Shown here one piece after another: positions 52,859 through 63,341 of a DNA stretch of 64,000 nucleotides (position 1 is its first letter; every line of letters begins with the position of its first letter). A program made the translations under genes and the position numbers. The DNA is from Acrocarpospora phusangensis (GTDB lineage: Bacteria > Actinomycetota > Actinomycetes > Streptosporangiales > Streptosporangiaceae), in contig NZ_BOOA01000017.1 of NCBI RefSeq assembly GCF_016862995.1, positions 1 through 64,000 of the forward strand, given 5' to 3'. The notes under the pieces are model-generated. The model saw only the letters and a list, made by a program, of their open reading frames with translations, did no database searches and was not told where the DNA came from.

Positions 52859-53836
52859 CTATATCGCGGAGCTTTCCGTGTCAGTGAAGTCACGCGCCTC
52901 GTCCACGTCGGCACGCATTTGGTCGATTAGCGCCTCAATTGAGGAAAATTTCAGGGTGTCGCGGAGGCGGATGCCGAAATCCACGGCCACGTGCGCGCCG
53001 TACAGGTCCAGGTCGTCGCGGTCCAGCGCGTACGCCTCGACGGTGCGCTCCACGCCGGAGAAGGTGGGGTTGGTGCCGATGGAGATCGCGGCCGGCCACC
53101 GCTCCCCCTCGTACGGCGAGGGCGACTGCGTCACCAGCAGCCAGCCCGCGTAGACCCCGTCGGCCGGGATGGCCGTGTAGAGCGGCGACTCCACGTTCGC
53201 GGTGGGGAAGCCGAGCGCCCGCCCCCGCTGATGGCCGCGCACGACCACGCCCTCCACCCGGTGCGGGCGGCCCAGCGACTGGGCGGCGGCGGCCACGTCA
53301 CCGGCGGCCAGACGCTCCCTGACCAGGGTCGAGGAGATCGCCTCGCCGTCGCTGACCAGCGGCACGCCCTCGGCCACGAAGTCGTACTTCTCGCCCAGGG
53401 TGCGCAGGGTCTCCAGGTCGCCGGCCGCCTTGTGGCCGAACCGGAAGTTCTCCCCCACCACGACCCCGGCCGCGTGCAGCCGGTCCACCAGGGCGGTCTG
53501 CACGAACTCGTCCGGGCTCATCCGCGAGAAGGCCAGCGTGAACGGCAGCACGAGCACCGCGTCCACGCCCAGCTCGCCGAGGAGCTCGGTGCGGCGGCGC
53601 TGCTGGGTGAGCTGGGGCGGGTGACTGCCGGGACGGATCACCTCGTCCGGATGCGGCTCGAAGGTCACCGCCACCGCGGCCACGCCGAGCTCGCGCGCCT
53701 TGGCGACCGCCCGCGCCACCATCTGCTGGTGACCCCGGTGCACTCCGTCGAACACGCCGATCGTGACGACGGATCTGCCCCAGTCCCCGGGCACGTCGTC
53801 CAGTCCGTGCCAGCCCTGCACGTCGACCCCAATCAT
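52859..53836 (-). CDS. ribF: Bifunctional riboflavin kinase / FAD synthetase
   Basis: Makes FMN then FAD. 325 aa: the nucleotidyltransferase part has GVFDGVHRGHQQ near residue 27 and ISSTLVRERL; the kinase part has GRALGFPTANV and DGVYAGW. Lies 28 nt after truB in the same direction, as usual. Confidence 0.95.
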   Translation of the reverse strand: MIGVDVQGWHGLDDVPGDWGRSVVTIGVFDGVHRGHQQMVARAVAKARELGVAAVAVTFEPHPDEVIRPGSHPPQLTQQRRRTELLGELGVDAVLVLPFTLAFSRMSPDEFVQTALVDRLHAAGVVVGENFRFGHKAAGDLETLRTLGEKYDFVAEGVPLVSDGEAISSTLVRERLAAGDVAAAAQSLGRPHRVEGVVVRGHQRGRALGFPTANVESPLYTAIPADGVYAGWLLVTQSPSPYEGERWPAAISIGTNPTFSGVERTVEAYALDRDDLDLYGAHVAVDFGIRLRDTLKFSSIEALIDQMRADVDEARDFTDTESSAI

Positions 53837-53864
53837 CGATGAGAAGACAAGCGTGCCACACGCC

Positions 53865-54749
53865 TCATGCCACGAAGACGGCGAGGGGCTTGGCCGCCCC
53901 CTGCCGCTCCTCCACCAGCGAGAGCAGCGTGCCGTCCGGCCCGAAGACCCCGATCGGCCCGGCGCCGAGGCCGGCCGCGGGCAGCCGGCCGCCGTGCGCG
54001 ACGAGCCGGGCCTCCTCCTCGGTCACGTCCCTGCGCGGGAAGGCCGCCGCCACCGCGTCCGCGATGGGCATGATCACGCACTCCTTCTGGAGCTCCTCCA
54101 GCGTCCTGCCGTCCGTGTACGGCCCGACCCTCGTGCGCCGGAGATACGTCAGATGCCCGCCCACCCCCAGACCCGCGCCCAGGTCGCGGGCGAGCGCCCG
54201 GATGTACGTGCCGGACGAGCAGGTGATCACAGCGTCCACGTCGACCGTGTCGCCGTCCCGCCGGATGGCGGTCACGTCGAAGGCGCGCACGGTCAGCGGC
54301 CGTGCCTGGAGTTCCATCTCCTCGCCCGCGCGGGCCCGCTTGTACGCCCGCTCCCCGTTCACCTTGATGGCGCTGACCTGCGGCGGAACCTGCATGATCG
54401 CACCGGTCAGGGCGGCGGTCCCGGCCAGCACGGCCGCGTCGGTGACGTGCCCGGCGGGCGTGACCGCGGTGATCTCGCCCTCCGCGTCGTCGGTGTTGGT
54501 GGCCACCCCGAGCCGGATCGTCGCCTCGTACACCTTCTCGGTCAGCGCCAGATGCCCCAGCAGCCGGGTCGCCTTCTCCACGCCGACCACCAGCACGCCG
54601 GTGGCCATCGGGTCCAGCGTGCCCGCGTGGCCGACCTTGCGGGTGCCCGCGATGCCGCGCATCTTGGCCACCACGTCGTGCGAGGTCCAGCCCGCGGGTT
54701 TGTCCACGATCACGAGCCCGCTCGGCGGCGGGGTGCGTTTGCCGTTCAA
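53865..54749 (-). CDS. truB: tRNA pseudouridine-55 synthase
   Basis: 294 aa. The catalytic aspartate is Asp46 in GHAGTLDPMATG; GVNGERAYKRARAG-type and SSGTYIRALARDLG motifs follow. The start is TTG at 54749, overlapping the nrnA stop (TTGA). No ATG or GTG lies nearby, and the product begins [17 protein letters not shown] as in relatives. Confidence 0.94.
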   Translation of the reverse strand: MNGKRTPPPSGLVIVDKPAGWTSHDVVAKMRGIAGTRKVGHAGTLDPMATGVLVVGVEKATRLLGHLALTEKVYEATIRLGVATNTDDAEGEITAVTPAGHVTDAAVLAGTAALTGAIMQVPPQVSAIKVNGERAYKRARAGEEMELQARPLTVRAFDVTAIRRDGDTVDVDAVITCSSGTYIRALARDLGAGLGVGGHLTYLRRTRVGPYTDGRTLEELQKECVIMPIADAVAAAFPRRDVTEEEARLVAHGGRLPAAGLGAGPIGVFGPDGTLLSLVEERQGAAKPLAVFVA

Positions 54750-55789
54750 GAGAGCATCTCCCGTAGCCGGGCCATCGTCTGGTCCGGGGGTTCGGTGGCG
54801 GAGAAACCGGCCGCGCTGGGATGGCCGCCGCCGCCCAGCGCCGCGCAGGCGCGGCCGACGTCGACCGCGCCCTTCGAGCGGGTGGAGACGTTCCAGGCGC
54901 CCGCGTCGTCCTCCTTGAGGACCACGGCCACGTCCACGCCGTCCACCTTGCGGATCACGTCGATCACGCCCTCCACCTCGTCGTACGGCAAGGCGTTGAG
55001 CGCGCGGTCCGCCCGCGTCACGTACGTCCAGACCAGGCCCGCGCCCCCGGCGGAGTCCGGCTCCAGCACGGCCCTGGACAGCGCGGCGCCCAGCACCCCC
55101 AGATAGCCGAAGGGCGAACGGTCCCACAGCTCGCGGGCGATCTCGTCCGGGTTGAGCCCGGCCGCCAGCAGCCGGCCGGCCATGGCGTGCACGGCCGGGG
55201 TGGTGGAGGAGTAGCGGAACGAGCCCGTGTCGGTCACCAGCGCCGCGTACAGGCAGGTGGCGATAGGTTTGTCCACCCGCAGGCCGAGCCGGTTGATCAG
55301 CTCCTCGACCAGCACCGAGGTGGCGGCGGCCCGCGGATCCACCAGGTGCAGCGTGCCGAAGCGGGTGTTGGAGGCGTGGTGGTCCACGACCACCAGCTCC
55401 CCGGCCGCGCGGGCGGCCGGGATGAGCAGGCCGAGCCGGTCCCGGGTGGACGCGTCGAACGTGAGCATCAGCTCGGGCGCGGCCGGGAACTCGCCGGGCG
55501 GCACCAGCAGGTCCTGGCCCGGCAGGAAACGCAGCAGCCTGGGCACCGCGAACGAGCGGTCCCCGAAGGAGGCCACCACCCGCCGGCCGGTCTGCCGCAG
55601 CGCCTGCCCGAACGCGAGCATGGAGCCGAGCGCGTCGCCGTCGGGAGTGACGTGGCAGGCCAGCGCGACGGTGTCGTGACCGCGCACCAGATCGACCGCA
55701 CGCTGCCAGTCCGCTTCCGCGACCGCGGGCGGCCGGGGTCGAGCCGAACCGAGCTCCGAACCGAGATCCGAGGTGAGATCCGAGGTCAC
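54746..55789 (-). CDS. nrnA: DHH/DHHA1 phosphoesterase, NrnA-type oligoribonuclease/pAp phosphatase
   Basis: 347 aa. DHH domain: [23 protein letters not shown] and [16 protein letters not shown]1 domain with the [11 protein letters not shown] motif near the end. Degrades short RNA (nanoRNA) and 3',5'-pAp. GTG start overlaps the rbfA stop by four bases (GTGA). Confidence 0.93.
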   Translation of the reverse strand: MTSDLTSDLGSELGSARPRPPAVAEADWQRAVDLVRGHDTVALACHVTPDGDALGSMLAFGQALRQTGRRVVASFGDRSFAVPRLLRFLPGQDLLVPPGEFPAAPELMLTFDASTRDRLGLLIPAARAAGELVVVDHHASNTRFGTLHLVDPRAAATSVLVEELINRLGLRVDKPIATCLYAALVTDTGSFRYSSTTPAVHAMAGRLLAAGLNPDEIARELWDRSPFGYLGVLGAALSRAVLEPDSAGGAGLVWTYVTRADRALNALPYDEVEGVIDVIRKVDGVDVAVVLKEDDAGAWNVSTRSKGAVDVGRACAALGGGGHPSAAGFSATEPPDQTMARLREMLS

Positions 55790-56247
55790 GTGGCGGCGCG
55801 TCCTACATGCCCCGGCACGTCCTCGTCCTCTTCCTCGTCCCGCTTGTACGGATCGGCGTCGCCGGCGTACTCGGCCCCCTCGGCCCGCTTGGCGATCTCC
55901 TCGTCCCGGGCCTTGGCCTCGGCGAGCAGCTCGTCGAGGTGGCGGGCGCTGTCCGGCAGCGGGTCGTGGGTGAACACGAGCGTGGGCGTGTGCCGCAGCC
56001 CGGTCTGCCTGCCGACCTCGGAGCGGATGATGCCCTTGGCGCTCTCCAGCGCGGCGGCGGTGTCCTTGCGCTCGGCTTCGGATCCGAACACCGTGTAGAA
56101 CACGGTGGCCTCGCTCAGATCGTTGGTGACCCGGCTGTCGGTGATGGTCACGAAACCGAGCCGAGGATCCTTGATCCGGCGCTCCAGCATCTCGGCGACG
56201 ATCTGCTGAATCCGGTCCGCGAGCTTCCTGGCTCGCGCGGCGTCCAT
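55786..56247 (-). CDS. rbfA: Ribosome-binding factor A
   Basis: Helps mature the 16S rRNA 5' end. 153 aa: [41 protein letters not shown] and [24 protein letters not shown] split across the KH-like fold. The C-terminus adds an acidic tail of about 30 residues. Confidence 0.95.
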   Translation of the reverse strand: MDAARARKLADRIQQIVAEMLERRIKDPRLGFVTITDSRVTNDLSEATVFYTVFGSEAERKDTAAALESAKGIIRSEVGRQTGLRHTPTLVFTHDPLPDSARHLDELLAEAKARDEEIAKRAEGAEYAGDADPYKRDEEEDEDVPGHVGRAAT

Positions 56248-56299
56248 GATCGCGATCCCCTTTCCTTCAATGTACGGCTGACGCTGGCATGCAGCCGCC

Positions 56300-56596
56300 T
56301 TATTCCTCGTCGTTGAAGAGCCGATGTCGCGCCGACAGCAACTCGATCTCCGGATGGAAGGCGATCACCCGCTCGCAGGCGTCCAGCACCTCGCCGCAGT
56401 TGACGGCGGAACCGGAGACCACGGCGATGCCGATCTCCGCCCGCCGATGCAGCTCCTGGTGGCCGGTCTCGGCCACGGCGACCGCCGGGAAACGGCGTTT
56501 CACCTCGGCCACGAGGGGGCGGATCACCGAACGCTTCTCCTTCAGCGAGTGCACCTCGCCGAGCAGGATGTCCAACGTCAGAGCACCGACATACAT
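56300..56596 (-). CDS. DUF503 family protein
   Basis: 98 aa from [20 protein letters not shown], the standard DUF503 beginning ([18 protein letters not shown] follows). The ATG at 56596 fits the family; a TTG at 56611 is in frame. It sits between infB and rbfA as in most Gram-positive relatives. Function unknown. Confidence 0.9.
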   Translation of the reverse strand: MYVGALTLDILLGEVHSLKEKRSVIRPLVAEVKRRFPAVAVAETGHQELHRRAEIGIAVVSGSAVNCGEVLDACERVIAFHPEIELLSARHRLFNDEE

Positions 56597-56643
56597 GTGT
56601 GTGAGCGTCAATTAACCCTGACGCGAGGGTCGTGAGGACGGGA

Positions 56644-56675
56644 CGGTTCCCGGGTCCTGCCGGACCCGGGAACCG
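56644..56675 (-). terminator. Hairpin after infB
   Basis: A perfect 14-bp stem CGGTTCCCGGGTCC/GGACCCGGGAACCG with loop TGCC, between infB and DUF503. It probably lowers rather than stops read-through into the rbfA group. Confidence 0.82.
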
Positions 56676-56689
56676 GTTACTGCTGAGCC

Positions 56690-59600
56690 TCAGGCGCGGG
56701 GCTTCTCCTGCATCTCGAAGGTCTCGATGACGTCGTCGATCTTGATGTCGTTGTAGCCGACACCGATACCGCACTCGTAGCCCTCGCGGACCTCGGTCGC
56801 GTCGTCCTTGAAGCGGCGCAGCGAGGTGACCGTGAGGTTGTCGGCCACGACCACGCCGTCGCGGATGATCCGCGCCTTGCTGTTGCGGGTGATGACGCCC
56901 GAGCGGACCAGGGAGCCGGCGACGTTGCCGATCCGCGGGACCTTGAAGACCTCGCGGACCTCGGCGGTGCCGGTCCTGACCTCCTCGAACTCCGGCTTGA
57001 GCATGCCCTTGAGGGCCGCCTCGATCTCCTCGATCGCCTGGTAGATGACCGAGTAGTAACGGATGTCGACGCCCTCGCGCTCGGCCAGGTCGCGGGCCCG
57101 GACCTCGGGCCGCACGTTGAAGCCGATGATCACGGCGTTGTCGTCCGCGATCGCCAGGTTGACGTCGTACTCCGTGATCGCGCCGACCGCGCGGTGCAGC
57201 ACCCGGAGGTTGACCTCCTCGCCCACATCGATCTTGAGCAGCGCGTCCTCCAGTGCTTCCACCGAACCGGACACGTCACCCTTGATGATGAGCTTGAGCT
57301 CGTCGATCTTGCCCTTCTCGTAGTCGCTGAACAGCTCTTCGAGCGTACGGCGGCGACCGGCCTTGGCCATCTCCGCGATGCGCTGGCGAGCCGCCCGCTG
57401 CTGGGCGATCTGCCGGGCCATCCGGTCGTCGTTGACGACCAGGAAGTTGTCACCGGCGCGGGGCACGGCCGTGAGGCCGAGCACCTGGACCGGACGGGAC
57501 GGGTCGGCTTCCTCGACGGTGTCGAGGTTGTCGTCCAGCATGGCCCGGACGCGGCCGAACGCCTCGCCACAGACGATCGAGTCGCCGACCCGCAGGGTGC
57601 CGCGCTGCACGAGCACGGTCGCCACGGGGCCGCGGCCCTTGTCCAGGTGGGCTTCGATGGCCAGGCCCTGCGCGTCCATGTCCGGGTTGGCCCGGAGGTC
57701 CAGCTCGGCGTCGGCGGTCAGCAGGATCGCCTCGAGCAGGTTGTCGATGCCGGTGCCCTGCTTGGCCGAGATGTCGACGAACATCGTGGCGCCACCGAAC
57801 TCCTCGGCGACCAGGCCGTACTCGGTGAGCTGGGCCCTGACCTTGGTCGGGTCCGCGCCCTCCTTGTCGACCTTGTTGACCGCGACCACGATCGGCACGT
57901 CGGCCGCCTGGGCGTGGTTGAGCGCCTCGATGGTCTGCGGCTTCACACCGTCGTCGGCCGCGACCACCAGGACGGCGATGTCGGTGGCCTGCGCGCCTCG
58001 GGCACGCATGGCGGTGAACGCCTCGTGACCCGGGGTGTCGATGAAGGTGATCTTCCGGTCTTCGCCCTCGTGCTCGGTGGAGACCTGGTAGGCGCCGATG
58101 TGCTGGGTGATGCCACCGGCCTCACGGGCCACCACGTTGGTGTTGCGGATGGCGTCCAGCAGCTTGGTCTTACCGTGGTCGACGTGACCCATGACGGTCA
58201 CGACCGGCGGACGCGGCGCGAGGTCGGCCTCGTCGCCCTCGTCCTCACCGAACTCGATCTTGAAGGACTCCAGCAGCTCGCGGTCCTCCTCCTCGGGGCT
58301 GACGACCTGGACGACGTAGTCCAGCTCCGCGCCGAGCAGCTGCAGGGTCTCCTCGTTGACCGACTGGGTCGCGGTCACCATCTCGCCGAGGTGCAGCATG
58401 ATCTGCACCAGCGCGGCCGGGTTGGCGCCGATCCGGTCGGCGAAGTCCGACAGCGAGGCGCCGCGCGGGAGGCGGATCGTCTGACCGCCGCCACGGGGAG
58501 CCTGCACGCCGCCGATCGCCGGAGCCGACATGTTGTCGAACTCTTGACGCCGCTGGCGCTTGGACTTGCGGCCACGCGTGGGACGCCCGCCCGGACGGCC
58601 GAACGCGCCCGCCGTGCCGCCGCCGCGGCCACGGCCGCCGCCACCGGGACGACCGGCGAAACCGCCGCCACCGCCACCGGGACCGCCACCGGGACCACCG
58701 GGACGACCGGCGCCGCCGCCACCGCCGCCACCGGGACGACCGGCGAAACCGCCGCCGCCACCCGGACGGCCACCGCCGCCGACACCACTGGGACGGCCAC
58801 CGCCGCCACCGCCGGGACGCCCGCCGCCACCGGGACGACCTGCGCCGCCACCGCCGCCACCCGGACCGGAAGGCCGGCCCTGCGGCATCATCGACGGGTT
58901 CGGACGCGGACCGCCCGGACGCGGACCACCCGCGCCCGCGGGCGCGGGCGGACGCGGACCACCGGCACCGGGGCCGGGACGCGGGCCACCCGCGCCGACC
59001 GGACCGGGACGGGGACCGCCCGCACCCGGACCGGGACGCGGACCGCCGGGACGCGGACCACGGTCGCCGTCGCGGCGCGGCTCGCGGGGACCGCGGTCCT
59101 CGCGCGGGCCACGGTCCTCACGCGGACCGCGGTCGGGACGGTCGCCGCGGTGCTCGCCCCGGTCGGGACGGTCCGGACGGTCGCCACCGGGAGCACCCGG
59201 ACGCGCCGGGCGCTGGCCCATGCCGCTGGCGTTGGAAGAGAACGGGTTGTTGCCCGGACGCGGGCCACGCGGACCCGGCTTCGGGCCGCCGGGACCCGAC
59301 GGGCGCTCACCGCGGGCACCGCCGGACGGAGCCCCGGGAACGCCGGGACGGGGAGCCGGAGTCGGCCGGGGGCCGGGCTTCGGGCCACCCGAGGGCGCGC
59401 CGGGACGAGGGCCCGGCGCGGCCGCCGCGGGACGCGGCGCCTCGGGACGGACCTCCGGGCGGGGCTGTTCCGGAGCCGCCGGACGCGGAGCCTCGGCCTG
59501 GGGCGCGGGCTGCGGAGCCGGGTGCGGCATCGGAACGGGACGCGGCATCGGCCGCGGTCCCGGCTTCGGCCCGGGGCGGATGCCGCCCTCCGGAGCCGGA

Positions 59601-59896
59601 GCGGATGGAATCGGGGAAACGGGCGCCGCCGCGGCGCCGTTTCCGGTCTGGCCTGCCTGGCTCGAAGCCTGGCTGTCAGCCGGCCGGGGCTGCGGCCTCG
59701 GCTGCGGCCGTGGGGTCGGCTTCCCGCCCCTGGAGTCGCCCTTACCGAACGCCTCCGTCAGTTTACGGACGACCGGCGCTTCTATCGTTGAAGAAGCCGA
59801 TCGCACGAACTCGCCCATTTCGGTGAGCTTGGCCATCACGACCTTGCTCTCAACGCCGAACTCCTTGGCGAGCTCGTATACCCGGACCTTCGCCAC
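56690..59896 (-). CDS. infB: Translation initiation factor IF-2
   Basis: GTPase that places initiator tRNA on the 30S subunit. 1,068 aa. The N-terminal IF2 domain ([20 protein letters not shown]) is followed by about 380 residues of Pro/Arg then Gly/Arg-rich low complexity, then the second IF2N domain, the GTPase with GHVDHGKT and [13 protein letters not shown], and the C-terminal domains. GTG start at 59896 with GGGAG upstream. The extreme linker is common in actinobacteria. Confidence 0.96.
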   Translation of the reverse strand: MAKVRVYELAKEFGVESKVVMAKLTEMGEFVRSASSTIEAPVVRKLTEAFGKGDSRGGKPTPRPQPRPQPRPADSQASSQAGQTGNGAAAAPVSPIPSAPAPEGGIRPGPKPGPRPMPRPVPMPHPAPQPAPQAEAPRPAAPEQPRPEVRPEAPRPAAAAPGPRPGAPSGGPKPGPRPTPAPRPGVPGAPSGGARGERPSGPGGPKPGPRGPRPGNNPFSSNASGMGQRPARPGAPGGDRPDRPDRGEHRGDRPDRGPREDRGPREDRGPREPRRDGDRGPRPGGPRPGPGAGGPRPGPVGAGGPRPGPGAGGPRPPAPAGAGGPRPGGPRPNPSMMPQGRPSGPGGGGGGAGRPGGGGRPGGGGGGRPSGVGGGGRPGGGGGFAGRPGGGGGGGAGRPGGPGGGPGGGGGGFAGRPGGGGRGRGGGTAGAFGRPGGRPTRGRKSKRQRRQEFDNMSAPAIGGVQAPRGGGQTIRLPRGASLSDFADRIGANPAALVQIMLHLGEMVTATQSVNEETLQLLGAELDYVVQVVSPEEEDRELLESFKIEFGEDEGDEADLAPRPPVVTVMGHVDHGKTKLLDAIRNTNVVAREAGGITQHIGAYQVSTEHEGEDRKITFIDTPGHEAFTAMRARGAQATDIAVLVVAADDGVKPQTIEALNHAQAADVPIVVAVNKVDKEGADPTKVRAQLTEYGLVAEEFGGATMFVDISAKQGTGIDNLLEAILLTADAELDLRANPDMDAQGLAIEAHLDKGRGPVATVLVQRGTLRVGDSIVCGEAFGRVRAMLDDNLDTVEEADPSRPVQVLGLTAVPRAGDNFLVVNDDRMARQIAQQRAARQRIAEMAKAGRRRTLEELFSDYEKGKIDELKLIIKGDVSGSVEALEDALLKIDVGEEVNLRVLHRAVGAITEYDVNLAIADDNAVIIGFNVRPEVRARDLAEREGVDIRYYSVIYQAIEEIEAALKGMLKPEFEEVRTGTAEVREVFKVPRIGNVAGSLVRSGVITRNSKARIIRDGVVVADNLTVTSLRRFKDDATEVREGYECGIGVGYNDIKIDDVIETFEMQEKPRA

Positions 59897-60059
59897 TGCA
59901 CTCCCTAACTCGGCCCGGGAGGCTGTGCCGCCGGACCGTCGCTACCTGGACGTACTCATTGCCGCGTGCTCATCAGGCGCTCATAGCAATCTGACTCCGC
60001 CCATCAACTCGGCGTCCTACATGACAGTTGGTAACCATTCACCCGGCCGCTTTCTCGCG

Positions 60060-60347
60060 TCAAGACCGTTCCGCCAGGTAATTCCGCAGACGCGTGACAT
60101 CGAGCGTTCCCTCTGCGCGAAAAGCGCGAGTGAACGCCCGGCGACGTTCTGCGAGCTCCAGACAGCCAACGGCCGGGTGCAGTGACGCGCCCCGGCCCGG
60201 AAGCCGTCCTTGCAGGTCAGGGGTAATAACACCCTCGACCACTACCAGTCGGAGTAGCTCGGACTTGGCCGTGCGAACCCGGCAGCCCACACATGTTCTC
60301 AGTGGAGCGGCCTGGCCACCATATTCCAGCTTACCTTGCCGACGCAT
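60060..60347 (-). CDS. ylxR: YlxR-family RNA-binding protein
   Basis: 95 aa. YlxR signature: [20 protein letters not shown] and [18 protein letters not shown]. The ATG overlaps the nusA end by 17 nt in another frame. The Bacillus homolog modulates RNase P. Confidence 0.92.
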   Translation of the reverse strand: MRRQGKLEYGGQAAPLRTCVGCRVRTAKSELLRLVVVEGVITPDLQGRLPGRGASLHPAVGCLELAERRRAFTRAFRAEGTLDVTRLRNYLAERS

Positions 60348-61332
60348 CAGCGGGATCGGCCGGTGCCTCTTGAGTGTCCGGCCTGATGTCGATGCGCCAC
60401 CCGGTCAGCCGCGCGGCCAGCCGGGCGTTCTGGCCCTCCTTGCCGATCGCCAGCGAGAGCTGGTAGTCGGGCACGGTGACGCGGGCCACCCGGCCGTCGG
60501 CGTCCACGACCTCAACGCGGGAAACACGCGCGGGTGACAGCGCATTCCCCACGAACTCGGCCGGGTCCTCGGACCAGTCGATGATGTCGATCTTCTCGCC
60601 GTGCAGCTCGGTCATCACGTTGCGCACCCGCGAGCCCATCGGGCCGATGCAGGCGCCCTTCGCGTTGACCCCGCTCTTCCGGGAGCGCACCGCGATCTTC
60701 GTGCGGTGCCCGGCCTCCCGGGCGATGGCGGCGATCTCCACCGAGCCGTCGGCGATCTCCGGGACCTCCAGCGCGAACAGCTTCTTCACCAGGTTCGGGT
60801 GCGTACGGCTGAGCGTGACCGAGGGTCCCTTGTTGCCCTTCTTGACCTGCACCACGAAGCAGCGGATGCGCTCGCCGTGCACGTACTCCTCGCCGGGCAC
60901 CTGCTCGTTGTGGGGCAGGATGGCCTCGATCTTGCCCAGGTCCACCAGGACGACCCTGGGGTCCTTGCCCTGCTGGATGATCCCGGCCACCAGCTCGCCC
61001 TCGCGGCTGGCGAACTCGCCGAAGTTGATCTCGTCCTCGGCGTCCCGCAGCTGCTGCAGGATGACCTGCTTGGCGGTGGTGGCGGCGATGCGGCTGAAGT
61101 TGCCCGGGGTGTCGTCGTACTCCCGGACGACCGTGCCCTCCTCGTCCAGCTCGGCCGCCAGGATCGAGACGTGGCCCGAGGTCCGGTCGAGCTCGGCGCG
61201 GGCCTTCTGCGCGGCGCCCTCGGTCCGGAAGTAGGCGATCAGCAGCGCGTCCTCGATCGCCTTGACGACGAGGTCGAACGAGATGTCCTTCTCCCGCTCC
61301 AGGCTGCGCAGGACGCTCATGTCAATGTCCAC
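60331..61332 (-). CDS. nusA: Transcription termination/antitermination protein NusA
   Basis: 333 aa. N-terminal RNA-polymerase domain ([20 protein letters not shown]), S1 domain ([21 protein letters not shown]), then two KH domains ([38 protein letters not shown]). It lacks the acidic repeats of proteobacterial NusA, as expected. GTG at 61332 with GGGGGAG upstream, 11 nt after rimP. Confidence 0.96.
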   Translation of the reverse strand: MDIDMSVLRSLEREKDISFDLVVKAIEDALLIAYFRTEGAAQKARAELDRTSGHVSILAAELDEEGTVVREYDDTPGNFSRIAATTAKQVILQQLRDAEDEINFGEFASREGELVAGIIQQGKDPRVVLVDLGKIEAILPHNEQVPGEEYVHGERIRCFVVQVKKGNKGPSVTLSRTHPNLVKKLFALEVPEIADGSVEIAAIAREAGHRTKIAVRSRKSGVNAKGACIGPMGSRVRNVMTELHGEKIDIIDWSEDPAEFVGNALSPARVSRVEVVDADGRVARVTVPDYQLSLAIGKEGQNARLAARLTGWRIDIRPDTQEAPADPADASAR

Positions 61333-61343
61333 AAGGCTCCCCC

Positions 61344-61922
61344 TTAGCCCTCATCGCGGCGTGCGATGGCATGGTCGGCTCCGAGGTCGTCCTCGTCGTC
61401 GATTTCGTCGTCTTCGTCGTCGATGTGGTCTGCATCTTCAATGTCTTCCACGTCGGTTTCATCCTCGTCGTCCAGCCGACGGAACTCCACCTGAACCCTG
61501 CCCTTGAGCAGGTCCCCGTACCCGAACCGCCCCGCGCCCTCGATCTCCACGCCGTCGTCGTCCACCAGGACGATCCGGCCCTCCGCCACGGCCCCGTCCC
61601 GCAGCTCGGCCTTGACCAGCCGCCCCCGCGCGCGCCGCCAGTGGCGGGGCTGGGTGAGCGGGCGGTCCACCCCGGGCGAAGTGACCTCCAGCACGTACGG
61701 ACTGCCGCCCAGCAGGTCTGTGCCGTCAAGCTCGTCGGAGACCGACCGGCTCACCTCGGAGACGTCGTCGAGACTGATGCCCCCGTCGCGGTCCACCACC
61801 ACGCGGACGAGCCTGCGCTTGCCCGCCGGGGTGATCGTCACGTCCTCCAGATCGAGCCCCTCGGCGGCGACCACCGGGCTGAGAAGCTCCACAAGGCGGT
61901 CGCGTCGAGCGTCGCTGCCCAT
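61344..61922 (-). CDS. rimP: Ribosome maturation factor RimP, with an acidic tail
   Basis: 192 aa. RimP motifs: [44 protein letters not shown]. The last 35 or so residues are almost all Asp/Glu/Ile (for example [17 protein letters not shown]), longer than in model RimPs. ATG 61922 follows GGGAGG. First gene of the rimP-nusA-ylxR-infB run. Confidence 0.93.
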   Translation of the reverse strand: MGSDARRDRLVELLSPVVAAEGLDLEDVTITPAGKRRLVRVVVDRDGGISLDDVSEVSRSVSDELDGTDLLGGSPYVLEVTSPGVDRPLTQPRHWRRARGRLVKAELRDGAVAEGRIVLVDDDGVEIEGAGRFGYGDLLKGRVQVEFRRLDDEDETDVEDIEDADHIDDEDDEIDDEDDLGADHAIARRDEG

Positions 61923-62028
61923 GCCGACCTCCCATTCACGGGCGTACCTCGCCCAACGTGCCCACAGCCTATCGACACAAGGGCACGGAAAGAGCAGCAC
62001 TGCCGTCCGAGCCGTACGATGAGACTTC

Positions 62029-62595
62029 GTGAGGGGTAGGAGCGGCGCCGATGGGGCGCCGGTGGTTCCCGAGGCGATTTCCGCGGGCGTTTTCGCGGAG
62101 ATTCCGGCGGTGGCCACCGCGGTGATTTCCCGGCGGGCCCTGCTCGGCGTCTCCGCCGGGCTGGCGCTCGTGGGCTGCGCGGCCACGCCCGCCACGGAGG
62201 CGCCCGCCGCCGAGCCGCCCGACCCGCAGGTGGCGCTGCTCACCGGGGTGATCGCGGCCAAGGAGCAGATGGTCTCCCTCTACCAGCAGGCGACCCTGTC
62301 GGACGCCCGGCTGGCGCCCGCGCTGCAGCCCTTCCAGCAGCGGCATCTGGCCCACCTGGCGGCGCTCCGCCGCCACCTGCCCGAGGACACGCCGTCCGTC
62401 CCGCCCGGCTCGCCGGCCCCGGTGACCAGCACGGCCCCGGGAGTGTCGGTGGCCTTCCTGCGGGACGCCGAGCGCAAGGCCGCCGCCGGCCGGCCCCGGG
62501 AGCTGACCGCCGCCTCGCCGGTCCTGTCCCAGCTGCTGAGCAGCATCGGCGCCTGCGAGGCGCTGCACGTCGCCGCGCTCGGGCGGCTGAAGTGA
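62029..62595 (+). CDS. Exported Tat/lipoprotein-like protein paired with a DUF4439 protein
   Basis: 188 aa as called from GTG 62029. A twin-arginine and lipobox-like segment, SRRALLGVSAGLALVGC, suggests export and lipid anchoring; the body is helical (LLTGVIAAKEQMVSLYQQAT, HLAHLAALRRHLPED). A GTG at 62122 would put the signal at the very N-terminus and may be the true start. Probably a ferritin-like helical-bundle partner of the next gene, 7 nt away. Confidence 0.65.
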   Translation: MRGRSGADGAPVVPEAISAGVFAEIPAVATAVISRRALLGVSAGLALVGCAATPATEAPAAEPPDPQVALLTGVIAAKEQMVSLYQQATLSDARLAPALQPFQQRHLAHLAALRRHLPEDTPSVPPGSPAPVTSTAPGVSVAFLRDAERKAAAGRPRELTAASPVLSQLLSSIGACEALHVAALGRLK

Positions 62596-62602
62596 GCGTG
62601 AA

Positions 62603-63076
62603 GTGAGTAAGGCACTGGCCCGGGCGCTCGCCGCCGAATACGCCGCCGTGTACGCCTACGGCGTGATCGGCGCCAGGACCTCCGGCAACCTGCGGCTGCG
62701 CGCGAACGCCGGCTTCGACGCCCACCGGGCCCGGCGGGACCAGCTCCGCACGCTGATCATCCAGCGCGGCGAGAAGCCGGAGGAGCCCGCCCCCACCTAC
62801 CAGCTGCCCTTCGAGGTGGCCACGCCCGCGCAGGCGGTCCGGCTGGCCGCCCAGATCGAGGACGGGGTGCTGGCCGCCTACCTGGAACTGGCCGCCGACC
62901 CCGACCCCGGCCTCCGCCAGCTCGCCGCCCAGGCCATGCAGGAATGCGCCCTCCGCGGGTACGGCTGGCGTCCCGCGATCCCGGCCTTCCCCGGCATGCC
63001 CGCCGCCGCCCAGGGCGGTCCGACTCCGGGCGTGACCGACCCGACGCCCGTGCCGCCCGCCACGATCGGCCAGTAG
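62603..63076 (+). CDS. DUF4439 ferritin-like protein
   Basis: 157 aa. The four-helix ferritin-like pattern is seen: ALAAEYAAVYAYGVIGAR with the acidic metal-type residues, FDAHRARRDQLRTLI, and AAQIEDGVLAAYLELAAD. GTG start at 62603. This gene sits beside rimP in many actinobacteria. Metal binding is not proven. Confidence 0.85.
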   Translation: MSKALARALAAEYAAVYAYGVIGARTSGNLRLRANAGFDAHRARRDQLRTLIIQRGEKPEEPAPTYQLPFEVATPAQAVRLAAQIEDGVLAAYLELAADPDPGLRQLAAQAMQECALRGYGWRPAIPAFPGMPAAAQGGPTPGVTDPTPVPPATIGQ

Positions 63077-63110
63077 TTTCGACACGGTCCCACGGGTAGT
63101 GGAAACCGTC

Positions 63111-63296
63111 ATGAGCTTCGGATTCCGCAAGACCATCAAGATCGGGCCGTTCCGGATCAACTTCTCCCGTGGCGGCGTGGGGCACAGCGTCGGCAAGGGC
63201 GGCGTGCGCTACACCAAACGCGCCGACGGCGGCCGGCAGGTCAGCGTCGACCTGCCGGGCGGCTTCTCCTGGCGCAAGGCGTTACGCCGCCGCTGA
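63111..63296 (+). CDS. DUF4236 small protein
   Basis: 61 aa starting MSFGFRKTIKIGPFRINFS, then RGGVGHSVGKGGVRYTKRADG: this is nearly a pure DUF4236 domain, a short beta-rich basic module. ATG at 63111; no strong ribosome site. Function unknown. Confidence 0.82.
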   Translation: MSFGFRKTIKIGPFRINFSRGGVGHSVGKGGVRYTKRADGGRQVSVDLPGGFSWRKALRRR

Positions 63297-63315
63297 CCCG
63301 CCTGATCACCAAGTC

Positions 63316-63334
63316 CTCGCCGTCATCCGGCGAG
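63316..63334. terminator. Terminator between DUF4236 gene and proS
   Basis: CTCGCCG-TCATC-CGGCGAG, a perfect 7-bp stem between convergent genes. Confidence 0.65.
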
Positions 63335-63341
63335 AAGTGGT

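Noticed and set aside
58560-59400. GC-rich repeats in infB considered as an independent minisatellite
   Set aside because: They encode the Gly/Arg/Pro linker normal for actinobacterial IF-2, so they are a family trait rather than a local expansion.
57194-59791. 865-codon plus-strand frame opposite infB
   Set aside because: Thr/Ala/Gly-rich antisense of the IF-2 repeats; no start signal or domain.
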